NCBI GenBank assembly: GCA_964605235.1
Contig: CAZSBB010000050.1
Coordinates: 1 to 41,178, forward strand
Length of the DNA stretch: 41,178 nt
Direction of reading: 5' to 3'
Origin: CAZSBB01 sp964605235
Lineage (GTDB): Bacteria > Planctomycetota > Phycisphaerae > Phycisphaerales > Phycisphaeraceae
In this document: piece after piece, positions 7,202 through 15,617 of the stretch
Position numbering within the stretch: the first letter of the stretch is position 1
Layout: the number at the start of each line of letters is the position of its first letter
Program-made: the position numbers and the translations under genes
Notes under the pieces: model-generated
Databases searched by the model: none
Told to the model about the DNA's origin: nothing
What the model saw: the letters and a program-made list of their open reading frames with translations, nothing else

Positions 7202-7957
7202 ATGCGCCTCGCGTCGATATCGCGTGCCGCGTTTACATTGATCGAACTGCTGGTGGTCATCTCCATCATCGCGCTCTTGATCGCCGTCCTGCTGCCCGCG
7301 CTGGTCGGAGCCCGCAAGTCCGCGCGGACCATGCAATGCGCCGCCATTCTGCGGCAGCATCACCCGGCCTTTGAAGCCTATGCCCAGGATCAGGGCGACT
7401 ACATGCCCACCACCAATGTGACCTACGGCGACTCGTGGGGCGATGTGTTCCTGCGGTCCGGTTACTTCCAGAAGCTGCGCAAAACCGGCAGGCAGTGGGG
7501 CGTGGCGGGTGACCGGGTGTTTGACGCCAGCGCGTTGTTCGCGTGCCCGGATGAGAAGCCGTTCATCAATGATGGCCTGTACGCCGGCTGGAATCGGCAA
7601 CAGGAACTGAACATCCGCGTGTCCTACAGCATGAACCTGAGCCTGACGCGGATTTCTCCGCTGGGCGCCACGCCCATGCGGCTGTTTCGCCCCGGCTGGT
7701 CGCGGACGCCCAATCGCCCCGGCCGGCAACCCGCCAACAGCGCGTTTCTGATGGATGGCCAGCAACGCAACCTTTATTTCTACACCGAGGTCAACACCAA
7801 CATCCTGGGCGCTTCCGCCCTGATTGATCATGCTTTCAACCATGGCTCCAGCGACGGCAATGCCGCCAATGTGCTGTATCTCGATGGGCACGTGCTGACG
7901 CATCGCGCCCCGACCGATGGCGGGGAACTGATTTACTACGAACTGGTGACCTATTGA
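7202..7957 (+). CDS. Prepilin-type (type II pseudopilin-like) protein
   Basis: A 251-aa protein with a class III prepilin leader: a short basic N-terminus, then FTLIELLVVISIIALLI with cleavage expected before Phe11 and Glu at +5, followed by the membrane helix (about 12-33). The C-terminus carries the planctomycete-type motif ending VLYLDGHV. Such proteins are processed by a prepilin peptidase (a candidate is encoded at 37889-39172) and placed in a secretion pseudopilus or at the cell surface; their cargo is unknown. The start at 7202 is favoured by GAAAGGA at 7189-7195; a TTG at 7187 would precede the leader. It is monocistronic. Confidence 0.9.
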   Translation: MRLASISRAAFTLIELLVVISIIALLIAVLLPALVGARKSARTMQCAAILRQHHPAFEAYAQDQGDYMPTTNVTYGDSWGDVFLRSGYFQKLRKTGRQWGVAGDRVFDASALFACPDEKPFINDGLYAGWNRQQELNIRVSYSMNLSLTRISPLGATPMRLFRPGWSRTPNRPGRQPANSAFLMDGQQRNLYFYTEVNTNILGASALIDHAFNHGSSDGNAANVLYLDGHVLTHRAPTDGGELIYYELVTY

Positions 7958-8027
7958 GCTTCACGCCGGCTGCCCATCCATCATTCCGCGGGTTTTTCGG
8001 GGCGCGGATGCTTACAATGGGGGCATC

Positions 8028-8270
8028 ATGCAATGCAACATCGACCAGCGTGGCCGCACGGCGCGGCTGATCTTCGGCCTGCTGCTGGACCTGCTGGGCA
8101 CGGCGGTGCTCGTGCTGGCGTTCACCGGAGTGCTGCCGAGCGTGATTCCGGGAGTCTGGTGGATGTACCTGATCGGGGCGCTGCTGATGGCGCTGGGAGC
8201 GTTCGCCATTTTCGAGTCGCGCGTCGGCTGGTGCGCGGCCCGGGCGCTGGGCATCAAGACGCCGATGTAA
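8028..8270 (+). CDS. Small two-helix membrane protein, DUF2892/YgaP-like
   Basis: An 80-aa protein that starts MQCNIDQRGRTARLIFG, continues with two hydrophobic stretches (about 13-34 and 40-60) and ends in a GWCAARALGIKTPM segment. The CNxDxxxRxxRLxxG start and GWC..ALGI end resemble DUF2892 membrane modules, also found behind rhodanese domains in YgaP. The biochemical role is unknown. It lies 12 bp upstream of the DUF4838-like gene and may be cotranscribed. Confidence 0.75.
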   Translation: MQCNIDQRGRTARLIFGLLLDLLGTAVLVLAFTGVLPSVIPGVWWMYLIGALLMALGAFAIFESRVGWCAARALGIKTPM

Positions 8271-8282
8271 CCGCCGGTCCAT

Positions 8283-10259
8283 ATGCCATCACCGCTGATG
8301 CTGCACGCCATGACCATTGCTCGAACGATCCTGTCGGCCGGGTTGCTGCTCACGGTCGCCGTGGCGCGTGGGGAACCATTCGCCATCGTCACTGACGGCG
8401 CGGCCCGCTGCACCGTGCTGGTGGACGCGCGCGGTTCAACCGCCACCGAATCGTGGCGCGCTGCCATGGCGCGCCACCGCGACCGCAAGCCGCGGCTCAA
8501 CAATGTCTACTACTACAGCCTGGACACCACGGCGACGTTCCTGCGCGACCGGCTGGCGCAGGCGAGCGGGGCGACTCTCGCGCTGGCGGAGGCGGCGACC
8601 GGTCCGGCGATCGTGATCGGGCTGGCGGAAAACCATCCCGACATCGCCGCGGCGGCGGGACTGGACCCGGCGGCGCTGCGCGCTGAGCCGTTGCGCAGTC
8701 TCGACGCCTTTGCCTTGCATTCGACGCGGGAACGGCTGTATATCCTGGGGCATACGGAACTGGGTTGTCGCCATGGCGTGGCGATGCTGCTCCAGTTGCT
8801 GGGTTTTCACTTTTACAATCCCTCGCCGCGCTGGTGGATCATTCCCGAAGCGCGCGACCTGTCAATCGACATCTCCCGGGCCTGGACGCCGGCGTTTTTC
8901 AATGTGGCGTTCGGCACGAACTGCGGCCATCATCTCAACCATGGCAACGGCACGGAGACCTACCTGTGGCAGACGCAGGGGTTCTGGTTTGCGATGAACT
9001 TCGGGTCCGGCGGGGCCTTTTCGCCGGGCCATCGCCTGCGGCTGGGATCATTCAACTTCCGCTTCATCCGCGACCACCAGGAAGCGCTCCAGGGGCACGA
9101 CGACTGGTTCGCCCTGCGGGCAGACGGCCAGCGCGACGTGGACCGCCCCCCGCTCCAGCGTGGGCTGTGCGTCTCCAATGCCGCGCTCCTGGCTGCACTG
9201 GTCGCCCACCGTGTTGCCGAGCTTGACCACGACCGCCAGGGCGACCGGTTCATCCCGACGGTCACGGGCGAATATGGCGGGCGGCGCGAGACGACGTATG
9301 ACTGCCGTTGCCCCGCCTGTGTGGCGCTCGGTGACGCCGAGGCGCGACACTGGCGCCTGATCAACGCCATGGCGCGCGGCCTGGCGGCGCAGCGGCCGGG
9401 GGCTTACCTGGCCGTCCGCGCCAACGCCGCGCCGGCATCGGCGGTCGAGGACAACGTGCTGATTGTGCTGCCGGCGCTGCAACGCCGCCCCGAATGGGAA
9501 GGCAAGGCGAAACAGTTCGGCCTGTCGGACGGTTGGCGGTTGTACACCCCCGGTGCGGCGGAAGCCGACCCGGCGTGGCACCGTCAGCGCATCGACGCGC
9601 TGCGCGCGGCCGACATTGTTTCACACGGCATCACCATTCCGTCCGCCTGGGGCCACATGACCCCGGTGCTGTACCTGATGATGCAGATGTCCTTCGATCC
9701 GTCGGTGAACGAAGCGGCGTTGCTTGAGGCGTATTACGAGCGCTGTTTCGCCGGGGCGGCTGCGCCGATGCGCAGTTTGCGCGCGCAGATGGACCGCCTG
9801 GACTGGCGCGAGGCTAAGAACCTGGAGGCGATGCTCGCCCAGGCGCGGCAGGCGTATGACGCCGAGCCGCGAGCCGATGTGCGGGCCCGGGTGGTGGATC
9901 TGATGGCGTACCTGCACGGGCTGCGGTTGTACGTGCCGGTGGAAGCAGTGACCGCCCGGGGTGGGCCGCGCGATGAGGCGTTTTACGCGGCACTGGCGCC
10001 ACTGATGACCTATCTGTGCCGACATTCCTTCCGGCACATGATGAACCCATCGGACCTGGCGATGGGGTTGTGCAACCGCACCGCACTGGCGGATGGACGC
10101 CCGGAGTTTTACTGGTATCGCTGGGAGAAGTTCGGCGAGGATCCGGTGTGGATGGACCCGTCCTTTCCCTGGCGGGCGGATGACGTCGTGTTGATGGGCG
10201 ATGCACGGGTGGATGCGGCATTTCACGATGACGAAATCCTGGCGCTCGTGCAGGAGTGA
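8283..10259 (+). CDS. Secreted DUF4838-like protein (possible polysaccharide-degradation enzyme)
   Basis: A 658-aa protein with an N-terminal signal peptide (hydrophobic TILSAGLLLTVAVARG, cleavage near residue 35). Segments such as ERLYILGHTELGCRHGVAMLLQLLGFHFYNPSPRWWIIP resemble the N-terminal alpha-glucuronidase-like fold that precedes DUF4838, and the central region has TVTGEYGGRR and CRCPAC. DUF4838 proteins are common in planctomycetes and Bacteroidetes and are thought to act on glycans, but no member activity can be asserted here. An internal ATG at 8310 would also give a proper signal peptide. It is followed by a 254-bp gap and nuoJ, to which it is not functionally related. Confidence 0.75.
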   Translation: MPSPLMLHAMTIARTILSAGLLLTVAVARGEPFAIVTDGAARCTVLVDARGSTATESWRAAMARHRDRKPRLNNVYYYSLDTTATFLRDRLAQASGATLALAEAATGPAIVIGLAENHPDIAAAAGLDPAALRAEPLRSLDAFALHSTRERLYILGHTELGCRHGVAMLLQLLGFHFYNPSPRWWIIPEARDLSIDISRAWTPAFFNVAFGTNCGHHLNHGNGTETYLWQTQGFWFAMNFGSGGAFSPGHRLRLGSFNFRFIRDHQEALQGHDDWFALRADGQRDVDRPPLQRGLCVSNAALLAALVAHRVAELDHDRQGDRFIPTVTGEYGGRRETTYDCRCPACVALGDAEARHWRLINAMARGLAAQRPGAYLAVRANAAPASAVEDNVLIVLPALQRRPEWEGKAKQFGLSDGWRLYTPGAAEADPAWHRQRIDALRAADIVSHGITIPSAWGHMTPVLYLMMQMSFDPSVNEAALLEAYYERCFAGAAAPMRSLRAQMDRLDWREAKNLEAMLAQARQAYDAEPRADVRARVVDLMAYLHGLRLYVPVEAVTARGGPRDEAFYAALAPLMTYLCRHSFRHMMNPSDLAMGLCNRTALADGRPEFYWYRWEKFGEDPVWMDPSFPWRADDVVLMGDARVDAAFHDDEILALVQE

Positions 10260-10424
10260 TGCAAGCGGTGCGAAGGTTCGACGTCCCGCCTTCCACCGCA
10301 CGAGGTGGGGGGTGGTTTCGGCTCCTGGCGTGGGACGAGGAGGATTCCCGGCTGCGGGCTGGGGAGCGGTCAGCCTCGGGATGGTGATGGCGGCCACCGC
10401 GGTGGCGCCGACGCCGGCGGCTTG

Positions 10425-10453
10425 TTGCAAACGCTGCGCGGCATCTCTATCCT
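10425..10453 (+). promoter_or_regulatory. Candidate sigma-70 promoter for nuoJKLMN
   Basis: TTGCAA (10425-10430), a 17-bp spacer and TATCCT (10448-10453), each hexamer matching consensus at four of six positions with ideal spacing. The expected start near 10460 leaves a leader of about 54 nt before the nuoJ ATG. The rest of the gap 10260-10513 shows no gene. Confidence 0.45.
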
Positions 10454-10513
10454 GTGCCGAACTTTCCGGGATAAAAGCACGAACAGGACCACGGCTTAGC
10501 GCACAGGCGAGGG

Positions 10514-11320
10514 ATGGCGTACGCACTCTACATTGCAACGGCGGCCGGGGCGGTGAGCCTCTACCTGATGATGCCGCGCGGCCGGGCCGCGGTGGCGCGT
10601 CTGGGCATGCTGCTGGGCGGCGCGACGCTGGGCGGCCTGTTTCTGCTGCTGAGCCAGAACCTGCCCACCGGGCTGGGCGTGTCTGACGCCGCGATGGGCT
10701 ACCAGTACGTCTTCAGCTTCCTGGCGATTGCCGCGGCGGCGCGGGTCATCACCCACGACCGCCCGGTGTACTCGGCCCTGTGGTTCATCATGGTGGTGCT
10801 CGCCAGCGCGGGGTTGTTCCTGACCCTGGACGCCGAGTTCATGGCGTTCGCCATGGTGATCATCTACGGCGGCGCCATTCTGGTGACCTATGTGTTCGTC
10901 ATCATGCTCGCCGCCAACAGCGGGGATGCGGAAGGCGATGCCTCCGGCGCCGAGTGCGACCGGGTGGCGCGGGAGCCGGCGGCGGCGATCCTGACCGGCT
11001 TTATCCTGCTGGCGGCGTTGCTTTCGGTATATTTCCAGCCCGTGCAACAAGTTCCGGGCATGGCGGCGGCGGCGGACAGCGTGGTCATCAGCCAGACGCT
11101 GACCCAGCGGCCGGTGGAAGTGCTCGCCCAGCGGGTGGGGACGGACCTGCCCGAGGAACTGGCGAATCGGACGCGGCTGGAGAACGTGGAGCGGGTCGGG
11201 CTGGACCTGTTCCGGGAGCACCCGTTGGGTCTGGAACTGGCGGGGATCATCCTGCTGGTGTCGCTGGTGGGTGCGGTGATCATTGCCCGTAAACAGGTGG
11301 AGGCCCAGCCGCGCTCCTGA
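10514..11320 (+). CDS. nuoJ: NADH-quinone oxidoreductase subunit J
   Basis: A 268-aa membrane subunit of complex I. Five hydrophobic helices can be seen, including the conserved AMVIIYGGAILVTYVFVIML segment (about 115-134), which carries the pi-bulge helix region of NuoJ (TM3). The C-terminal extension before the last helix is longer than in Escherichia coli, as is usual in planctomycetes. The genes follow the standard order J-K-L-M-N, but nuoH and nuoI, which normally precede nuoJ, are missing from the window; a DUF4838-like gene is there instead. Confidence 0.93.
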   Translation: MAYALYIATAAGAVSLYLMMPRGRAAVARLGMLLGGATLGGLFLLLSQNLPTGLGVSDAAMGYQYVFSFLAIAAAARVITHDRPVYSALWFIMVVLASAGLFLTLDAEFMAFAMVIIYGGAILVTYVFVIMLAANSGDAEGDASGAECDRVAREPAAAILTGFILLAALLSVYFQPVQQVPGMAAAADSVVISQTLTQRPVEVLAQRVGTDLPEELANRTRLENVERVGLDLFREHPLGLELAGIILLVSLVGAVIIARKQVEAQPRS

Positions 11321-11366
11321 CCGTGGGAAGTGGATGCTTCCTTCGTCGGCTAGCCGCGCAACGCAC

Positions 11367-11687
11367 ATGCCTGAAGCCCTGCACAGTCTGGCGCTTTCGC
11401 ATTACCTGCTGACCGGGGCGGCGTTGTTCGTCCTGGGGCTGATCGGCTTCGTGACCCGGCGCAACCTGATCATCATGTTCCTGTGCACGGAAATGATGTT
11501 CCAGGGCGTGGCGGTGTCGCTGGTGGCGTTCAGCCGGTTCCATATGAACTATAGCGGACAGACGTTTGTGATTTTCGTCCTGACCATCGCGGCTGCCGAA
11601 GCAGCGCTGGCGCTGGGCTTGGTGGTGCTGCTGTTCCGCCGCAAGCGGACGCTCGACGCCCAGGCCTGGATGGATTTACGCGGCTAA
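11367..11687 (+). CDS. nuoK: NADH-quinone oxidoreductase subunit K
   Basis: A 106-aa NuoK (MrpC-like) with three helices. The conserved glutamates lie in MFLCTEMMFQGVAVSLVAF (TM2) and in TIAAAEAALALGLVVLLFRR (TM3). It starts at the ATG 11367, giving the family's normal length of about 100 residues; the longer open frame to 11283 adds a polar, unconserved head overlapping nuoJ. It sits 46 bp after nuoJ and 108 bp before nuoL. Confidence 0.95.
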   Translation: MPEALHSLALSHYLLTGAALFVLGLIGFVTRRNLIIMFLCTEMMFQGVAVSLVAFSRFHMNYSGQTFVIFVLTIAAAEAALALGLVVLLFRRKRTLDAQAWMDLRG

Positions 11688-11795
11688 CCCCCGGAAGCCC
11701 CCCCGGCCCCGGAAGGTGGCCCGTTGCTAGGCGGTCCCCGGTTGGTGCTTGTGAAGGGCGCCAACACGGGGTTGGAAAAACAGGTTTAAGAACCT

Positions 11796-13817
11796 ATGGC
11801 ACTGGAAATCGCCAAGTGGATTCCCTGGTTGCCCGCCCTGGCGGCGGTGCTGTGCGGCATCTGCTGCGCCAAGCCCAGCCTGCGCAAGTTTGCCGGCGTG
11901 ATCTGTCTGGCGTCCATCGCGGCGTCCTTCGGCCTGAGCCTGGTCGCCGGCAGCCATATCCACCACGACAGCCCCGCCCGCATCGTGCAGTTCTGGAACT
12001 GGATTCACGTCGGCGAGTTTGCCGTCAACTTCGCTTACTACTTCGATTCGCTGACCATCATCATGCTGTATGTGGTCACCGGCATCGGCTCGCTGGTGGC
12101 GTGGTACGCCATCGGCTACATGAAGGGCGAACGCGGGTTCGCCCGCTTCTTTTTCGGAGTCAGCCTGTTCATCTTCGCCATGACCACGCTGGTGATGGCG
12201 GACAACCTGGTGCTCATGTTCCTGGGCTGGGAAGGCGTGGGCCTCTGCTCCTACCTGCTGATCGGGTACTACTACGACAAGCCCTCGGCGGTCGCGGCGG
12301 GCAAGAAGGCGTTCATCGTCAACCGCGTGGGCGACCTGGCGTTCGTGCTGGGCATGTTCCTGACCTACAAAGAATTCGGCACGCTGGAGTTTGCTCCGCT
12401 GTTTGATGCCGTCCATGGGTTGCATGGCCAAGCCAGCGCCACCGCCCAGTGGATCCCCTGGCTGCTGATGCTCGGCGCCTTCGGCAAGAGCGCCCAGCTG
12501 CCGCTGTATGTCTGGTTGCCTGACGCCATGGAAGGCCCCACGCCGGTCTCCGCGCTGATTCACGCCGCCACCATGGTGACCGCCGGCGTGTACCTGATCG
12601 CCCGCATGATGCCGGTGTTCCAGCTCGCGCCCCAGGCGCTGGAGATGGTCGCCCTCGTCGGCGGGCTCACGGCGTTCTTTGCCGCCACCATCGCCCTGTG
12701 CCAGTACGACATCAAGCGGATTTACGCGTACTCGACCATCTCCCAGCTCGGGTACATGTTCGTGGGCGTCGGGGCGATGAGCACCGTCGGCGGCGTGTTC
12801 CACCTGTACACCCATGCGTTCTTCAAAGCCCTGCTGTTCCTGACCGCCGGCTCGGTGATGCACGGCATGGCGGGACAACTCGACCTGCGCAAGATGTCCG
12901 GCCTGCGGCACAAGATGCCCGTCACCTGCTGGCTGATGTTTGCCGGCTGCCTGGCGCTGGCGGGTGTGCCGCCGCTGGCGGGGTTCTTCTCCAAGGACCT
13001 CATCCTTGCCGACGTCATGGCGCGCGGCCTGGCGGAACGCAGCAGCCTCTGGCAGTTCCTCGCCACGCTGGGTCTGATCACCGCCTTCCTCACCGCGTAC
13101 TACACCTTCCGCCTCTGGTTCCGCGTGTTCTGGGGACCCGAGCAGTACGAAATGGGCGCCGAGCACCACGGCGATGATGACCACAGCCATGACAACCATG
13201 GCCACGACAGCCACGCTCACGCCCCCCAGCCGCACGAAATGCCGCTGTCGATGAACCTCCCGCTGGTGTTCCTGGCGGTGGGCGCGGTGGCGGCGGGCTT
13301 CGCCTGCAAGGGTTGGATGGCGGAGATGGTCAACGGCTCCAGCGCCGCGGTGCATGTCGCCGAGCACGGCGCTCATGGCGACGAAGGCGGAGTCGGGCAT
13401 GTCGCGCTGCTGGGTCTGGATGTGCATAGCGCCATGGCGCTGCTGAGCTTCTTCCTGGCGGTGGGCGGCATCTCCCTGGCGGCGCTGTACCACCTGCTGG
13501 ATCGCCCGGCCGCCGACGCTCTCAAACGGCAGTACCGCCCGATCGTCCGGCTGCTCGAAAACAAGTACTACGTGGACGAAATCTACCATCGCGTCATCGT
13601 CCGCTCGCTCAAGTTCTGCGGCTACATGCTCTACGTGATCGACCGTCTGGTCATCGACAGCCTGGTTTCGCTGGTGGGCTTCGTCCCCCGGCTGCTGGGG
13701 CTGGCGCTGGCGCCGGCGCAGCGGGGGGCGTTGCAGGGCTATGGCCTGGGCATGGTGGTCGGCGTCGCATTGCTGGTCGTGATGGTGGTCATGGGCATGG
13801 CGAAAGCCGCCGGCTGA
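11796..13817 (+). CDS. nuoL: NADH-quinone oxidoreductase subunit L
   Basis: A 673-aa antiporter-like proton-pumping subunit. Typical motifs are MFLGWEGVGLCSYLLIGYYY, FGKSAQLPLYVWLPDAMEGPTPVSALIHAATMVTAG and YAYSTISQLGYMFVGVG. The C-terminal lateral helix is present (ENKYYVDEIYHRVIV onward). A loop at about residues 449-480 is strikingly His/Asp-rich (several HDxH repeats), which is not part of the canonical subunit. The 108-bp gap before it has no clear ribosome-binding site. Confidence 0.97.
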   Translation: MALEIAKWIPWLPALAAVLCGICCAKPSLRKFAGVICLASIAASFGLSLVAGSHIHHDSPARIVQFWNWIHVGEFAVNFAYYFDSLTIIMLYVVTGIGSLVAWYAIGYMKGERGFARFFFGVSLFIFAMTTLVMADNLVLMFLGWEGVGLCSYLLIGYYYDKPSAVAAGKKAFIVNRVGDLAFVLGMFLTYKEFGTLEFAPLFDAVHGLHGQASATAQWIPWLLMLGAFGKSAQLPLYVWLPDAMEGPTPVSALIHAATMVTAGVYLIARMMPVFQLAPQALEMVALVGGLTAFFAATIALCQYDIKRIYAYSTISQLGYMFVGVGAMSTVGGVFHLYTHAFFKALLFLTAGSVMHGMAGQLDLRKMSGLRHKMPVTCWLMFAGCLALAGVPPLAGFFSKDLILADVMARGLAERSSLWQFLATLGLITAFLTAYYTFRLWFRVFWGPEQYEMGAEHHGDDDHSHDNHGHDSHAHAPQPHEMPLSMNLPLVFLAVGAVAAGFACKGWMAEMVNGSSAAVHVAEHGAHGDEGGVGHVALLGLDVHSAMALLSFFLAVGGISLAALYHLLDRPAADALKRQYRPIVRLLENKYYVDEIYHRVIVRSLKFCGYMLYVIDRLVIDSLVSLVGFVPRLLGLALAPAQRGALQGYGLGMVVGVALLVVMVVMGMAKAAG

Positions 13818-13832
13818 GATAACGAACTAATC

Positions 13833-15617
13833 ATGGATGCTCGTCAATACATCCTGCCCCTGCTGCTGCTGCTGCCGACCATCGGCGGGCTGTGCCTCAC
13901 CCGGCTGACGCCCGGCCGCAATGACTGGGTCCGCAACGGCGCCTTCGTCACCACGCTGCTGACTTTCCTGGTCAGTTGCTTTGTCTTCCTGTTCTTCGAT
14001 TTCCATCCCGACCGCGGCCAGGTGACGCAACTGCTCACCGAACTGCCGTGGTTCGATGCGCTGGGGCTTTCCTTCACCCTGGGTCTGGATGAAGTGAGCC
14101 TCTGGCTGGTGCTGCTGACCACCTTCCTGATGCCGCTGGTTGTGCTGGGCTCCTACACCGCGGTGCAGGAGCGGGTCAAAGAGTTCTACGTCTGGCTGCT
14201 GCTGCTCCAGACCGCCATGCTCGGCGTGTTCCTCGCCCAGGACATCATCTTTTTCTACATCTGCTTCGAGTTCACGCTGATCCCGATGTATTTCCTCATC
14301 GGCATCTACGGCTCATCGCAGCGGCTGCGGGCGGCGCGGGTGTTCTTCCTGTACACCTTCACCGGCTCGATGCTCACCTTTGCCGGCGTGCTGTACGTCG
14401 CCTGGTGGGCGTACTCGCTCAATGGCGTGTGGAACTTCAACATCCGCGCGCTCATCGCCGCCGCCAGCGATCGCACCACCGGCATGACCGAGGTGCAGCA
14501 GTACTGGGTCATGCTCGCCATGCTCGCGGGCTTTGCGGTCAAAGTGCCGGTGTTCCCCTTCCACACCTGGCTGCCCCTGGCGCACACCGAAGCGCCGACC
14601 GCCGGCTCGGTGGTGCTTGCGGGTGTGCTGCTGAAGCTGGGCACCTTCGCCATGATCCGGCTGGCGATTCCCATCGCCCCCATTGCCGCCCTGGACTTCG
14701 CTCCCTACATGGGCCTGCTGGCGATCGCTGGCATCGTCGGGGCGGCGTTGATCTGCTGGGTGCAGAAGGACATCAAGAAGCTCATCGCTTACTCGTCGGT
14801 CTCCCACCTGGGTTTCTGCGTGCTGGGCATGTTCGCCCTCAATGACGCGGGGCTGAGCGGCTCGGTGATCTACATGATCAACCACGGCCTGTCGACCGGG
14901 GCGCTCTTCCTGCTGGTGGGCATGATCTACGAACGCTTCCACACCCGCGAGATGGCGCAGATGTCCGGCCTCGGCCGCGCCATGCCGATCTGGGCGAGCT
15001 TCATGGTCTTCTTCTGTCTCGCCAGCGTCGGCTTGCCGGGACTCAACGGCTTTGTCGGCGAATTCCTGACCCTCAAAGGCGCTTTCGACAGCACCCTGAT
15101 GGGCCCGGTGTACGCCGCCGCCGCCGGGCTGGGCCTGGTGCTGGGCGCCATCTACATCCTGCACATGGTCGGCAGCGTGGTCTGGGGTCCGGTGCGGATT
15201 CCCGCGCACGACGGCGGGCATGACGCGCATGCTGCCACCGGCGGCAGTCATGGCGATTCGCACAGCCACAGCCATGATCACAGCCATGCCCAGCCCAAGG
15301 TCAAAGACCTGACCGGCCGGGAAATTCTCGTGCTCATCCCGCTGGCGGCGGCCTGCCTCTGGCTGGGTCTGATGCCCAACTGCATCCTCACCACGCTGGA
15401 TCGGCCGTCGATCCAGCTCGCCAAGCATGTGGGCACCAGCGAAGGTCAGCCCGGGCGCATCTTCCTGCCCCGCTACGACAGCCCGTCGGTCCTCCATGCC
15501 GACGAATTGCCCGCTACGGAAGCCACGCACCGCACGCCCCCGGCGGCGCCTGCGGCTCCCGCTTTCCCCGCGCCGGCTCCGAAGCCCACGCCCCAGCATC
15601 AACCGGAGGCGAAGTGA
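13833..15617 (+). CDS. nuoM: NADH-quinone oxidoreductase subunit M
   Basis: A 594-aa antiporter-like subunit. Signatures: FEFTLIPMYFLIGIYG with its essential glutamate, FPFHTWLPLAHTEAPTAGS, and KKLIAYSSVSHLGFCVLG. Residues about 459-489 form a His-rich insert comparable with the one in NuoL, and the C-terminus carries a Pro/Ala-rich extension of about 35 residues that is not in the family core. It starts 16 bp after nuoL; its stop overlaps the nuoN start by one base. Confidence 0.97.
   Translation: MDARQYILPLLLLLPTIGGLCLTRLTPGRNDWVRNGAFVTTLLTFLVSCFVFLFFDFHPDRGQVTQLLTELPWFDALGLSFTLGLDEVSLWLVLLTTFLMPLVVLGSYTAVQERVKEFYVWLLLLQTAMLGVFLAQDIIFFYICFEFTLIPMYFLIGIYGSSQRLRAARVFFLYTFTGSMLTFAGVLYVAWWAYSLNGVWNFNIRALIAAASDRTTGMTEVQQYWVMLAMLAGFAVKVPVFPFHTWLPLAHTEAPTAGSVVLAGVLLKLGTFAMIRLAIPIAPIAALDFAPYMGLLAIAGIVGAALICWVQKDIKKLIAYSSVSHLGFCVLGMFALNDAGLSGSVIYMINHGLSTGALFLLVGMIYERFHTREMAQMSGLGRAMPIWASFMVFFCLASVGLPGLNGFVGEFLTLKGAFDSTLMGPVYAAAAGLGLVLGAIYILHMVGSVVWGPVRIPAHDGGHDAHAATGGSHGDSHSHSHDHSHAQPKVKDLTGREILVLIPLAAACLWLGLMPNCILTTLDRPSIQLAKHVGTSEGQPGRIFLPRYDSPSVLHADELPATEATHRTPPAAPAAPAFPAPAPKPTPQHQPEAK

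Noticed and set aside
11727..13589. 620-aa open frame antisense to nuoL
   Set aside because: Antisense shadow with low-complexity His/Gln/Arg composition; the plus strand encodes a canonical NuoL.
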